Of a stretch of DNA of 62,321 nucleotides, positions 14,700 to 23,111 are shown one piece after another. The DNA is from Paludibacteraceae bacterium. Lineage in GTDB: Bacteria > Bacteroidota > Bacteroidia > Bacteroidales > Paludibacteraceae. A program made the position numbers and the translations under genes. The stretch lies in NCBI GenBank assembly GCA_024401475.1, contig JAKSKZ010000018.1, positions 1 through 62,321 on the forward strand, written 5' to 3'. Each line of letters starts with the position of its first letter. The stretch's first letter is position 1. The notes beneath the pieces were generated by a model. That model saw only the letters and a list, made by a program, of their open reading frames with translations. It had not been told where the DNA came from and did not search any database.

Positions 14700-16511
14700 A
14701 TGAAAAAGAAAAAAATATTAGCTCTCCTATTCTCTTTTGTATTTGCATTTCCTCTAATGGCCGCGACGTCATTGGATCAAGCAAAAACAAAAGTCAAAAA
14801 TTATGTGCTTAACACACTGAAATTATCGGAGTATAGTGTATACAATGCCAAATCCGACATGAGTACCATCACTTTAATGATGGGGAAAAACATATCAGTT
14901 CCGTCTAATTCATGGATATTTTTTATCGACGAACATCCAGATTCAGATTGGGGACACGACTGTCGATTCGCATTCGTCTCGAAAAGCAACGGAAGCTTAT
15001 CTATAATGAAAAGCATCCTACCTCCTGAAAAATTGTACAATTGGGGAAAGAACTTTCGCAACACAACAAACGAGGATGCTTTGAGAAGAAGCACAAGCAC
15101 ATACAATTCTTCCAATCATGGGTTAATTAACTACAACCTATATACAAAAACGGGCAAAAAATCCCCCAATTGTTATTCAGTCATAATCAATGGAGGATAC
15201 GACCGTTATAACAACTATAGACGTTATTGGAATAATTGTTCAATGATATACCAAGCTTTGACTTCTGTGTATGGTTATCCAAAGGAAAACATATATGTTT
15301 TAATGGGCGATGGCACCAATTCAGCAGCAGACTTAAATCTGAACACCTACGACGATCCCAAACTAATTTCTTCGCCACTTGATTTAGATGGAGACGGTTC
15401 TGCAGACATCAAATACTCTGCCACCAAAGTAAACATATCATCAGTTTTCAACGAACTGAAATCAAGAATGACGGCAAACGATGAATTGTTTGTTTACGTA
15501 ACCGACCACGGCAGCAACGATGGATCCATTTGCCTTTGGGGAGAAAGTTTTAGCCCTTCTGAATTCAAAACCGAGTTAAACAAAATCAACGGCAAAGCGA
15601 AATCCATATCTGTGCTTATGGTTCAATGTTACTCTGGAGCTTTCATAAACCAGATAGCAGGAACAAACAGAACCATTATGACCTCAGCAAGTTCAACAGA
15701 AACATCAAAATCGACTATGGATTATAGTAAATTTGGAAGAAACTGGCTTGCTGGCAATTTGGGATACGACGCAATTAACGACGTGAACGTGAATTCAGAC
15801 AAGGATAACGACGGATACTTTTCTATGGAGGAATCCTATTCATATGCTAGTAGCATACCATGCAATTCCACACCGCAATACTCATCATACAAAGGCAAGA
15901 TGGGACAATACCAATATTTAGATGGAGTGATAGGTTGTAAATATGCGTATGATATAGACAAGCACATCAATGTTAATAGTAACATATCATCTGGTTCAAA
16001 GAAGTATGTTGCCGGATTCTTGCTAGACGCAAACAACAAAATATCCAACAATGCAAATGTAGAGTATAAATCCTATAATAAAATCAGCCTAAAAAAAGGA
16101 TTTAAGGTGTCAGGAGCAAAATTAAAAGCTTCTATATTAGCATGCAACTCTTCGTCGACGTCTTTAAGAAGCACAAAAATCGAAGACTTGAATGATATTG
16201 AAAAGGAAAACATTGATGATGTATTCTCGGATTTGTACAAATTACAATATGTAGATACAATTGAAGATTGCACTAACATTGTAACAATTTCTCCAAATCC
16301 TTCTAATGGCATCTTTACCGTGAATTTTTCTAACGGAAACGCCAATAGTATTTTGTTAAAAATAATCGATTTGTTTGGTAATACTATCTACCAAGAAGAG
16401 ACTCTTAGCAATAGTGTCACCATCGATCTTTCCGACCAAAAGAAAGGCGTTTATTTCGTACAATTAATTTCAAACGACAACACATCTGTTCAAAAAGTCA
16501 TACTGAAATAA
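14700..16511 (+). CDS. T9SS-secreted clan CD cysteine peptidase (C13/gingipain-like)
   Basis: 603 aa. Signal peptide MKKKKILALLFSFVFAFPLMAA. The peptidase domain (about 150-420) has the clan CD dyad: His270 in VYVTDHGSNDG and Cys310 in VLMVQCYSGAF, arranged as in legumain-type C13 enzymes; DLDGDGSAD (228-236) and NSDKDNDGYFS look like calcium sites. The C-terminal 75 residues are a T9SS type A sorting domain: NPSNGIFTVNF, then a beta sandwich ending KKGVYFVQLIS and KVILK. It is therefore exported by the Sec system, crosses the outer membrane by T9SS and is probably anchored to A-LPS. Substrate unknown. Confidence 0.9.
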   Translation: MKKKKILALLFSFVFAFPLMAATSLDQAKTKVKNYVLNTLKLSEYSVYNAKSDMSTITLMMGKNISVPSNSWIFFIDEHPDSDWGHDCRFAFVSKSNGSLSIMKSILPPEKLYNWGKNFRNTTNEDALRRSTSTYNSSNHGLINYNLYTKTGKKSPNCYSVIINGGYDRYNNYRRYWNNCSMIYQALTSVYGYPKENIYVLMGDGTNSAADLNLNTYDDPKLISSPLDLDGDGSADIKYSATKVNISSVFNELKSRMTANDELFVYVTDHGSNDGSICLWGESFSPSEFKTELNKINGKAKSISVLMVQCYSGAFINQIAGTNRTIMTSASSTETSKSTMDYSKFGRNWLAGNLGYDAINDVNVNSDKDNDGYFSMEESYSYASSIPCNSTPQYSSYKGKMGQYQYLDGVIGCKYAYDIDKHINVNSNISSGSKKYVAGFLLDANNKISNNANVEYKSYNKISLKKGFKVSGAKLKASILACNSSSTSLRSTKIEDLNDIEKENIDDVFSDLYKLQYVDTIEDCTNIVTISPNPSNGIFTVNFSNGNANSILLKIIDLFGNTIYQEETLSNSVTIDLSDQKKGVYFVQLISNDNTSVQKVILK

Positions 16512-16540
16512 GATTGTATAGATAAATTATTAGCACCTTT

Positions 16541-16583
16541 GAGGATGTGCCAATGATTACATCATTGACGCATCCTCTTTTTT
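16541..16583 (+). terminator. Terminator of the secreted-protease operon
   Basis: GAGGATG (16541-16547) pairs with CATCCTC (16571-16577), with an inner CAATGAT/ATCATTG stem and a run of T at 16576-16583. Confidence 0.9.
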
Positions 16584-16853
16584 ATTTTTAAACCATGCCA
16601 CAAAATCTTCCTCTTAAACCAACATTTCTGATAGCATCCCAAACACATAGGAAACATTTCTATATTTTGTCCTAGCCCTCTTCCTCAAAGTAAAATTCAC
16701 TATAAACAAGCACCTATCCATCCTTCTAAAAAACGCCCTATGATGAGGAAGGTAATATTATCCAACAAGAAAGGGCAAAGCATACAAAGGAAATGCTCGA
16801 GAACCAACAACATAGATAGATAGACACGAGCAGAAAGAACCACAAACAACAGA
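16584..16853. other. Spacer without a visible gene
   Basis: About 270 bp between two convergent terminators. Both strands contain frequent stops and no reading frame with a plausible start. I see nothing in it. Confidence 0.5.
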
Positions 16854-16885
16854 CAAAAAAAAGGCAGACGGAAATCCATCTGCCT
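16854..16885 (-). terminator. Terminator after secG
   Basis: In minus-strand RNA AGGCAGAUGG pairs with CCGUCUGCCU (one G-U pair), AUUU loop, and a run of U follows. It sits 25 bp beyond the secG stop. Confidence 0.88.
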
Positions 16886-16909
16886 ACTCTTATTTTTCTT
16901 ATCAATTAA

Positions 16910-17215
16910 TCACTGAGCATCACCACCAAGATCAGGAGCAGACACAGGGGCTTCTATTGAAACCGAACTACCCTCTTCTTGTTGAGCATTCGAAGGAATG
17001 AACTTTGCTGAAACTACGCTCAACACAATAATTAAACCAACCAAAGTCCAAGTTGCCTTCTCAATGAAGTCTGTTGTCTTTTGTACACCCATAATTTGGT
17101 TAGACGCAGAGAAACCTGAAGCCAAACCTCCACCTTTAGAATTTTGGATAAGCACAACGCAAATCAAAAGAATTGATGCTATAACAACAACAATTGTAAT
17201 CGCAGTGAAAATCAT
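16910..17215 (-). CDS. secG: Preprotein translocase subunit SecG
   Basis: 101 aa with two membrane segments (about 2-22 and 56-74) joined by the conserved loop LIQNSKGGGLASGFS. SecG completes the SecYEG channel of the inner membrane. The C-terminal 25 residues are a low-complexity acidic tail, common in Bacteroidota. Last gene of a minus-strand run with the TPR protein and lptE, only 6 bp after the preceding gene. Confidence 0.95.
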   Translation of the reverse strand: MIFTAITIVVVIASILLICVVLIQNSKGGGLASGFSASNQIMGVQKTTDFIEKATWTLVGLIIVLSVVSAKFIPSNAQQEEGSSVSIEAPVSAPDLGGDAQ

Positions 17216-17221
17216 TATTTT

Positions 17222-17941
17222 TTATCTTTTATAGTTCTGTATTAGTTTTTCAAAAAACCTTATTTGGTCTGCAAAGTAAACACTTTTTTCTGGATATTTC
17301 AAACTTAAACGATGAAATATTTTAATGGCCTTTTCAAATTTATGTTGCTTTATATATATTCTCGCCAAAGTCTCCGTAAAGCAATCTTCCGATTCTTGTT
17401 TAACCTGTTCTGCCTTAGGTTCGATCTGTCTATTTTCATCTGTTTTATCCATTTTAACATAGATATCATTCTTGTCGCTCGCTTCCAAAAACTTATCTAT
17501 AATGGACTGATTTTTCATCGGGACATCCCCATTCTTCGTATTGATGGAACGAGCCAACGAAGAGAGGTCCAAATCAGCAGAATCCGGCTTATCGCTAAGA
17601 TATGCCTCTATATCAACAATAGGGCCTTGAGTCACCTTCGTTTCCGGCTGTGCAGAGACTTTCTCCGTATCTCCTTCCTTCGGAGCAACAGGAGCTGTTT
17701 CCGGCTCATTTACTTTGGACAAATGTTCATATAGGAGCTGTCGCTCCGAAACATAAAAGGCTGCCGACTTCAATTCGCTGGCATACTTCACATCCTGAAG
17801 GTTATGCAACCCAACCAAATAGAGCATGCGGAAAACGGAAGAATAAGGATATTCCCTAACGAACTCTTGCAAATCCGCCATATCCCCCTTCCCTATCTGG
17901 TTTGGAGAATTCACAATCGACAACAACTCCTGTTTCGTCAT
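17222..17941 (-). CDS. TPR-like protein of unknown function
   Basis: 239 aa, no signal peptide. An N-terminal helical region (1-80, QEFVREYPYSSVFRMLYLVGLHN) and a C-terminal TPR-like helix pair (ETLARIYIKQHKFEKAIKIFHRLSLKYPEKS, extent about 190-225) flank a long polar, probably disordered stretch. It starts 1 bp after lptE ends and precedes secG, an arrangement seen in Bacteroidales. A cytoplasmic scaffold near the Sec/Lpt machinery is possible but not shown. Confidence 0.75.
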   Translation of the reverse strand: MTKQELLSIVNSPNQIGKGDMADLQEFVREYPYSSVFRMLYLVGLHNLQDVKYASELKSAAFYVSERQLLYEHLSKVNEPETAPVAPKEGDTEKVSAQPETKVTQGPIVDIEAYLSDKPDSADLDLSSLARSINTKNGDVPMKNQSIIDKFLEASDKNDIYVKMDKTDENRQIEPKAEQVKQESEDCFTETLARIYIKQHKFEKAIKIFHRLSLKYPEKSVYFADQIRFFEKLIQNYKR

Positions 17942-17942
17942 T

Positions 17943-18452
17943 TTACCAATTGGCTACCGTACGATTAAATATCTGATTTACAATTTCCTCTATAATCAAC
18001 TTATTCAACTCGTCTTGCACTTGGTTGATGGTGTTCGTATTAGAGAACACCTGCGAAGCAGAAAATCGTTCCTCAAAGTTCTCTGCCGGATTGATTCGAT
18101 TGGTAAACTTCACATTTACGCTCATCTGCAATTTTGTGTCCATAGACTGGCCCGACGTTCCCACTGACATAGAAACAACAGCATAATCAATAATTGCACC
18201 CTCTATTTGCAAATCGCCATTACGAGAGACAAAGCTCAATCTTGTCTTCTGCGAGAATTCATCATTAAGAGCCTCTGTAAACTCCGACGCCAAAGATGGA
18301 TAGACCAAAGCGGCCTGATTAGGGAACTCAACTATGGTAATTGTCTTAATCTTAGTATAGTCAATCGACGACCCGTTAAACTTATATGAGACAAGGCAGG
18401 ATGTTAGTCCCACCATCATAAGAGTCATCAAAAAGCATATAATCTTTTTCAT
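17943..18452 (-). CDS. lptE: LPS-assembly lipoprotein LptE (Bacteroidota type)
   Basis: 169 aa. Lipoprotein signal with LTSC (Cys19). The body matches the LptE pattern: YTKIKTITIVEFPNQAALVYPSLASEF, then alternating strands and NQVQDELNKLIIEEIVNQIFN at the end. LptE plugs LptD in the outer membrane for LPS insertion. lptC is also in this window at 26576, but lptD is not. It starts 30 bp after the sigma-54 activator gene. Confidence 0.88.
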   Translation of the reverse strand: MKKIICFLMTLMMVGLTSCLVSYKFNGSSIDYTKIKTITIVEFPNQAALVYPSLASEFTEALNDEFSQKTRLSFVSRNGDLQIEGAIIDYAVVSMSVGTSGQSMDTKLQMSVNVKFTNRINPAENFEERFSASQVFSNTNTINQVQDELNKLIIEEIVNQIFNRTVANW

Positions 18453-18482
18453 TTAGTATATATTTTACTTTCTATCGAAGCT

Positions 18483-19727
18483 TTAATCCAATCCGTACTC
18501 CTTTATCTTTCTATAAAGGGTACGCTCTGAAATCTTCAAATCTTGAGCAGCCAACTTACGCCTATTATTATGACGTTCCAAAGCCTTCTTTATCATCTCT
18601 TTTTCGACATCACCCAAAGAGAAAATCTCCTCTACATACTCCTCCGTATCTTGAATATCCTTCGTATTGTTCTTAATAGAAGAAGTTGATACAGTCTGTT
18701 GCGGATGAATCACAGACGACAAATCGGACTCTTTGAACAAATTTGACATGTTGGTAATGTCCATCGAAGTGACCCCGCCCTTAGCTATCGTCTCATGAAC
18801 GAGTTTTTTTAAATCGTTCATATCCTTCTTCATATCAAAAAGGACTTGATAAAGAATTTCACGATCAGTTTCAAACGACTTCTCGCCAGAATGAGATCGA
18901 CCGCCAGGGAATGCCGGCAAATAGTCTGAAGCGGGGGCCACTGGAGGCAAGAAACTCTGCAACGTCTCCACAGAGACCTCACGACTCTCCGACAAAATAG
19001 ATATTTGCTCTGCAATATTCTTCAATTGTCTAACATTGCCTGGCCATGAATAATGCTGCAAAACCATCTCTGCTTCTGGAGAAAGACGGACAGACTCCAT
19101 CCTATATTTTTCAGCGAAATCGACAGCAAATTTGCGGAACAACAAAAGGACGTCGCTACCCCTATCCCTCAATGGAGGGACTGAAATGGGCACGGAACTC
19201 AATCGATAAAACAAGTCTTCCCTAAATCGACCTTCCGAAATAGCCTTCTGCATATCCAAATTGGTGGCAGCAACAACACGGACGTTTGTCTTCTGGATTT
19301 TTGAAGAACCGACTTTTATAAATTCCCCCACCTCCAAGACACGAAGCAGACGAACTTGCGTAGTCAAAGGCAACTCGCCCACCTCATCCAAAAAGATTGT
19401 ACCACCGTCGGCCACCTCGAAATAACCCTTTCTGTCTGAAACTGCACCCGTGAAAGCTCCTTTCTCATGTCCAAACAATTCAGAATCGATTGTACCTTCT
19501 GGAATAGCACCACAGTTCACCGGTATATAGGGAGCATGCTTCCTCGCACTATTTTGGTGGATGATTTGAGGGAAACGTTCCTTTCCTACGCCACTCTCGC
19601 CCGTCACCAAAACAGACAAATCCGTCTGGGCCACCTGCACAGCCACATCAATGGCATGGTCCAAGGCTGAATTCGAGCCGATGATACCGAAACGCTGTTT
19701 TACTTGTTGTAATTCCGCCTTCGTCAT
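18483..19727 (-). CDS. Sigma-54-interacting transcriptional activator without receiver domain
   Basis: 414 aa AAA+ activator. Walker A GESGVGKE (43-50), the sigma-54-contacting GAFTGA loop (90-95), Walker B IFLDEVGE (111-118), and the arginine-finger region REDLFYRL are intact. A Fis-type helix-turn-helix is at the C-terminus (DLKISERTLYRKIKEYGLD, last 20 residues). There is no N-terminal response-regulator domain, so its activity is not controlled by direct phosphorylation. A 100-residue linker (about 265-365) is variable. Its constant position upstream of lptE suggests an envelope-related regulon, but targets cannot be read here. Confidence 0.92.
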   Translation of the reverse strand: MTKAELQQVKQRFGIIGSNSALDHAIDVAVQVAQTDLSVLVTGESGVGKERFPQIIHQNSARKHAPYIPVNCGAIPEGTIDSELFGHEKGAFTGAVSDRKGYFEVADGGTIFLDEVGELPLTTQVRLLRVLEVGEFIKVGSSKIQKTNVRVVAATNLDMQKAISEGRFREDLFYRLSSVPISVPPLRDRGSDVLLLFRKFAVDFAEKYRMESVRLSPEAEMVLQHYSWPGNVRQLKNIAEQISILSESREVSVETLQSFLPPVAPASDYLPAFPGGRSHSGEKSFETDREILYQVLFDMKKDMNDLKKLVHETIAKGGVTSMDITNMSNLFKESDLSSVIHPQQTVSTSSIKNNTKDIQDTEEYVEEIFSLGDVEKEMIKKALERHNNRRKLAAQDLKISERTLYRKIKEYGLD

Positions 19728-19760
19728 TTCCTTCTCCTATCTCACAAGACAATTGTACAT

Positions 19761-20828
19761 TTATTCCACCACGCCACTAATCTCCACATCCTGCTTACGC
19801 AAAGGATTGGCAGTCATCTCTGCATAGTTCTTTCTCGAATTGAATATATCACAAGCCAAATATAGTGCTGCACGGAACGACTCCTCAGAGGCCTTTCCAA
19901 TTCCAGCCTTATCGTAGGCCGTACCATGGGCAGGCGACGTACGAATGATTGGCAAGCCAGCCGTATAATTAACGCCGCTCTCCATAGCTATGCTCTTAAA
20001 CGGAGCCAAACCTTGATCATGATACATCGCTAAAACTGCGTCGAAATTCTTGAAACTGCCCGCACCGAAGAATCCATCTGCTGGATATGGGCCAAAACAC
20101 ATGATGCCTTTATCATTTGCCTTTGCTATTGCAGGGATAATGACATCTTCCTCCTCTTGTCCGATCAGACCTCTATCACCAGAGTGTGGGTTCAATCCCA
20201 AAACAGCTATGCGAGGACGAACTATACTGAAATCACGAATCAATGTCTGGTTCAACTTCTCCAACTTATCCATGATCGTAGGGATCGTGATATAAGATGA
20301 GACTTGCTTCAATGGAACGTGCCCAGTCACGACAGCCACTTTCAAGACCTCATTGACCATCAAAACCAAACCCTTTTGACCTTCTCCGAAACGCTCCTCT
20401 AAATATTCCGTATGACCTGGGAAATGAAACTTATCGGAATGAATATTCTTCTTGTTGATTGGGGCTGTCACCAAGACATCGATCAATCCGTCTTTCAAAT
20501 CTTGTGTTGCACGTTCAAGTGCCAAGAATGCAGCCTCTCCAGCCTCCTCCGTTGACTTTGCCAACTCCACTTTCACATCATCACTAACACAATTGATGAC
20601 ATTGGCACGCTTGGGATTCGCACTTGATGCCTCATTGATCACATTCAAATTGAAGTTATCAATATTCAAAGCTTTGCGATGGTATGCTGCAATCTTAGAC
20701 GAACCGTAAACGATAGGAATACAAAAATCGTTGATACGAGGATCAACCAATGTTTTAATGATAACCTCATAGCCAATGCCATTGATGTCACCTTGCGTAA
20801 TACCGACTCTTATCTTGTTTTCTTCCAT
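19761..20828 (-). CDS. pdxA: 4-hydroxythreonine-4-phosphate dehydrogenase
   Basis: NAD-dependent oxidation and decarboxylation in the DXP-dependent branch of pyridoxal phosphate synthesis. 355 aa, usual length. Seen: GITQGDINGIGYEV at the N-terminus, LVTAPINKKNI and FPGHTEYLEE with a metal-binding His near 138, LGLNPHSGDRG (second His, near 210) and AMYHDQGLAPFK (third His, near 267). pdxJ is not in the window. Two TAATTTTG -7-like elements lie upstream. Confidence 0.96.
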   Translation of the reverse strand: MEENKIRVGITQGDINGIGYEVIIKTLVDPRINDFCIPIVYGSSKIAAYHRKALNIDNFNLNVINEASSANPKRANVINCVSDDVKVELAKSTEEAGEAAFLALERATQDLKDGLIDVLVTAPINKKNIHSDKFHFPGHTEYLEERFGEGQKGLVLMVNEVLKVAVVTGHVPLKQVSSYITIPTIMDKLEKLNQTLIRDFSIVRPRIAVLGLNPHSGDRGLIGQEEEDVIIPAIAKANDKGIMCFGPYPADGFFGAGSFKNFDAVLAMYHDQGLAPFKSIAMESGVNYTAGLPIIRTSPAHGTAYDKAGIGKASEESFRAALYLACDIFNSRKNYAEMTANPLRKQDVEISGVVE

Positions 20829-20839
20829 AATATTTATTT

Positions 20840-20864
20840 CAAAATTACCTAATATGCAAAATTA
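20840..20864 (-). promoter_or_regulatory. Two tandem -7 elements (TAATTTTG) upstream of pdxA
   Basis: Perfect TAnnTTTG matches on the minus strand at 20840-20847 and 20857-20864. Either could serve as the pdxA promoter; no clear -33 box separates them. Confidence 0.4.
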
Positions 20865-20917
20865 GCATTTTCCTTGAAAATATATGTCTTTTTGTCACCT
20901 TTTAGGACATCAATAAT

Positions 20918-21928
20918 TCAATCCAAATCTAACGTACGAATAACCGTCTCCAATTGTCTCATCGTATTTCGTTTCTTTTTGAACGGGCCATAGAGATAAG
21001 CCTCCACCGTAACGACACGACTCAGAGCGGCATCCAAATAAGACCTGCTGACAAACGGACCGCCCATAATATCGCCTTCCACACGCCACAATCCGCGAAT
21101 CTCCACCAAATAGCGATCATTCTCGTCTATCAACTCTTTATAAGTTGGCTCGCATCGGTACTCCGTAGTCATATACGAACCATTTGCCGGACCTGCGATA
21201 TACAATTTCATTACAGAATCACGCTTGTGCAAAAGTTTTTCCATCTGAAAATCAGACTTGTCATAATATGGATAAGAATAGACCACTATGTTTTGCGTCA
21301 TATCCAAATTTCCATCTGTCATCCAAATAAAATCCTTTTCAAGCCTATACCTATTCATGTGATTAGGCACCTTCATATTCACATTTACCTGCTGTTTCAC
21401 CTTCAAAGCAAGTTCCGGACTACAATACTTAGAGAAGAAAGACAACGTTCTTTTACGTTCAGCATCAACTAAATAATTGAGCACCTCCTCTCCCTTGTCT
21501 TGGAGCAATCGCAAGAATGCCTCTCTATCCGGAGCAGTCAACTTCACCAACGCTTGAGGTGCAGACCACCTATCCTTCAAATAGGTAACCTTTCCTATCG
21601 TATAACGATCCGAAATCTCAAAAAAGACTATATTGCGAACAGGCTTTAGGATTCCCGAAAAATCATTTTCACGAATAAACGAAATATTAAACATCGGCTC
21701 CGATTGAGGGAAGCATGGCATATCTGTGTTCAAAAGGTCAAACAAAGCACGTCCCGTAGTGTCTCTCCAAAGTTTTTCACTTCCTACCACCAAGACATCA
21801 AAAGCGGCTCCAGTAATTCCCGGCAAGAACGAAGAAGAACTACCTTTTTTCGACGAGCCTCCTCCACAAGAAGCCATTAGGATGATTGATGCGACAAGCA
21901 CCAATAACGATCTAAATCTATTCATCAT
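20918..21928 (-). CDS. DUF4837 family lipoprotein
   Basis: 336 aa from the ATG at 21928 (an in-frame TTG lies two codons earlier). Lipoprotein signal with MASC (Cys at about 21) followed by a Gly/Ser linker. The body matches the DUF4837 family found throughout Bacteroidota: GAAFDVLVVGSEKLWRDTTGRAL, then a repeat of two similar halves ending RLETVIRTL-like. Function unknown; envelope location. Lies between rlmN and pdxA, a common Bacteroidales order. Confidence 0.85.
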   Translation of the reverse strand: MMNRFRSLLVLVASIILMASCGGGSSKKGSSSSFLPGITGAAFDVLVVGSEKLWRDTTGRALFDLLNTDMPCFPQSEPMFNISFIRENDFSGILKPVRNIVFFEISDRYTIGKVTYLKDRWSAPQALVKLTAPDREAFLRLLQDKGEEVLNYLVDAERKRTLSFFSKYCSPELALKVKQQVNVNMKVPNHMNRYRLEKDFIWMTDGNLDMTQNIVVYSYPYYDKSDFQMEKLLHKRDSVMKLYIAGPANGSYMTTEYRCEPTYKELIDENDRYLVEIRGLWRVEGDIMGGPFVSRSYLDAALSRVVTVEAYLYGPFKKKRNTMRQLETVIRTLDLD

Positions 21929-21955
21929 TTTCAAACCATTATATTCTTTATTCTG

Positions 21956-23011
21956 CTATTTTTTTTGAGAAGAGACCTTAGCCTTCTCATTTAACGCTCC
22001 CGTATGATTACTAGAAAGAAGTCCACATGCAGCAAAAATATCCTCGCCCCTCGACTTACGAATTGTAGTCATGATGCCTCGGTGCATTAAATCATCACGA
22101 AATTTCTCCATTGTTTCCATCGAAGAGCCTTCCAAAGGGACACCTGGCACCGCATGAAAGCGAATCAAATTGATTCGACACTCAAGACCTGCAAGTAAAG
22201 AGACCAACGATTTGACATGAGCAGGTCTGTCATTGACTCCGCTAAACATTGTATATTCAAAAGAGACCCTACGTTGATGAGAAAAATCATACTTCTTAAT
22301 CTCCTCTATAACTTTCTCTATAGGGAAAGCCTTTTCAATAGGCATAATAGACCTACGCTCTTCGGATATTGGATTATGCAAACTGACAGCCAAATGACAA
22401 GAACTCTCTTCCAAGAAACGTCTCATTCCAGGAATAATGCCTACCGTCGAAACCGTTATACGTTTGGGACTCCAGGCATAGCCCCAATCTGAAGTCATAA
22501 TTTCCAAAGTTTTCAAAACTTCATCAACATTGTCCATCGGTTCGCCCATTCCCATAAAGACGACATTCGTCAGCAAATCCGTTTCCGGAATTGCTTGCAT
22601 TTGGTTTAAAATATCAGCAGCCGACAAATGGCCAGAGAATCCTTGCTTACCAGTCATGCAGAAAAGGCAATTCATCTTACATCCGACTTGGGAAGAGACG
22701 CACAAAGTTGCACGATCCTCTTCTGGAATATAAACCGTTTCAACAAGACCCTTATTCGCTCTAAACAAATACTTTCGAGTCCCGTCAACCGAAGCGTCAA
22801 CACGTTCAGGCGAAACAATACCCACCTCGTATTTTGCAGAAAGCTTCTCTCTATTGACCAACGACAAGTTCGTCATTTTCTCGATTGAATCAACTTTCTT
22901 CTTATAAAGCCATTCACATATTTGCTTTGCTGAAAATGTAGGAAGACCCAATTCTTGGACGATAGCCTTCAACTCTGGCAAAGTCTTTCCCAACAAACGT
23001 TCTTTATCCAT
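21956..23011 (-). CDS. rlmN: Dual-specificity rRNA/tRNA adenine-C2 methyltransferase RlmN
   Basis: Radical SAM enzyme that methylates A2503 of 23S rRNA and A37 of some tRNAs. 351 aa. The iron-sulfur motif is CKMNCLFC (Cys111, 115, 118) in GCKMNCLFCMTGKQG. The resolving Cys is Cys329 in EDIFAACGLL. The SAM-binding GMGEP follows near 160. Residues 330-351 are a polar tail. A strong hairpin lies upstream between this gene and the PpiD-like gene. Confidence 0.97.
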   Translation of the reverse strand: MDKERLLGKTLPELKAIVQELGLPTFSAKQICEWLYKKKVDSIEKMTNLSLVNREKLSAKYEVGIVSPERVDASVDGTRKYLFRANKGLVETVYIPEEDRATLCVSSQVGCKMNCLFCMTGKQGFSGHLSAADILNQMQAIPETDLLTNVVFMGMGEPMDNVDEVLKTLEIMTSDWGYAWSPKRITVSTVGIIPGMRRFLEESSCHLAVSLHNPISEERRSIMPIEKAFPIEKVIEEIKKYDFSHQRRVSFEYTMFSGVNDRPAHVKSLVSLLAGLECRINLIRFHAVPGVPLEGSSMETMEKFRDDLMHRGIMTTIRKSRGEDIFAACGLLSSNHTGALNEKAKVSSQKK

Positions 23012-23029
23012 GCTATATTAGTAAACAAA

Positions 23030-23073
23030 GAAGTTCACGAAGAGATTTATAGAAACCCGACTTCGTGAACTTC
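23030..23073 (-). terminator. 13-bp stem between the PpiD-like gene and rlmN
   Basis: GAAGTTCACGAAG (23030-23042) is the exact reverse complement of 23061-23073. On the minus strand the stem is followed by TTTGTTT, so it probably terminates the PpiD-like transcript. It ends only 19 bp before the rlmN ATG, so it could also lie in an rlmN leader. A second small hairpin (TCCGG/CCGGA) is at 23086-23099. Confidence 0.7.
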
Positions 23074-23111
23074 GTAAGATTTATCATCCGGCTAACCGGA
23101 CATATCGATTA

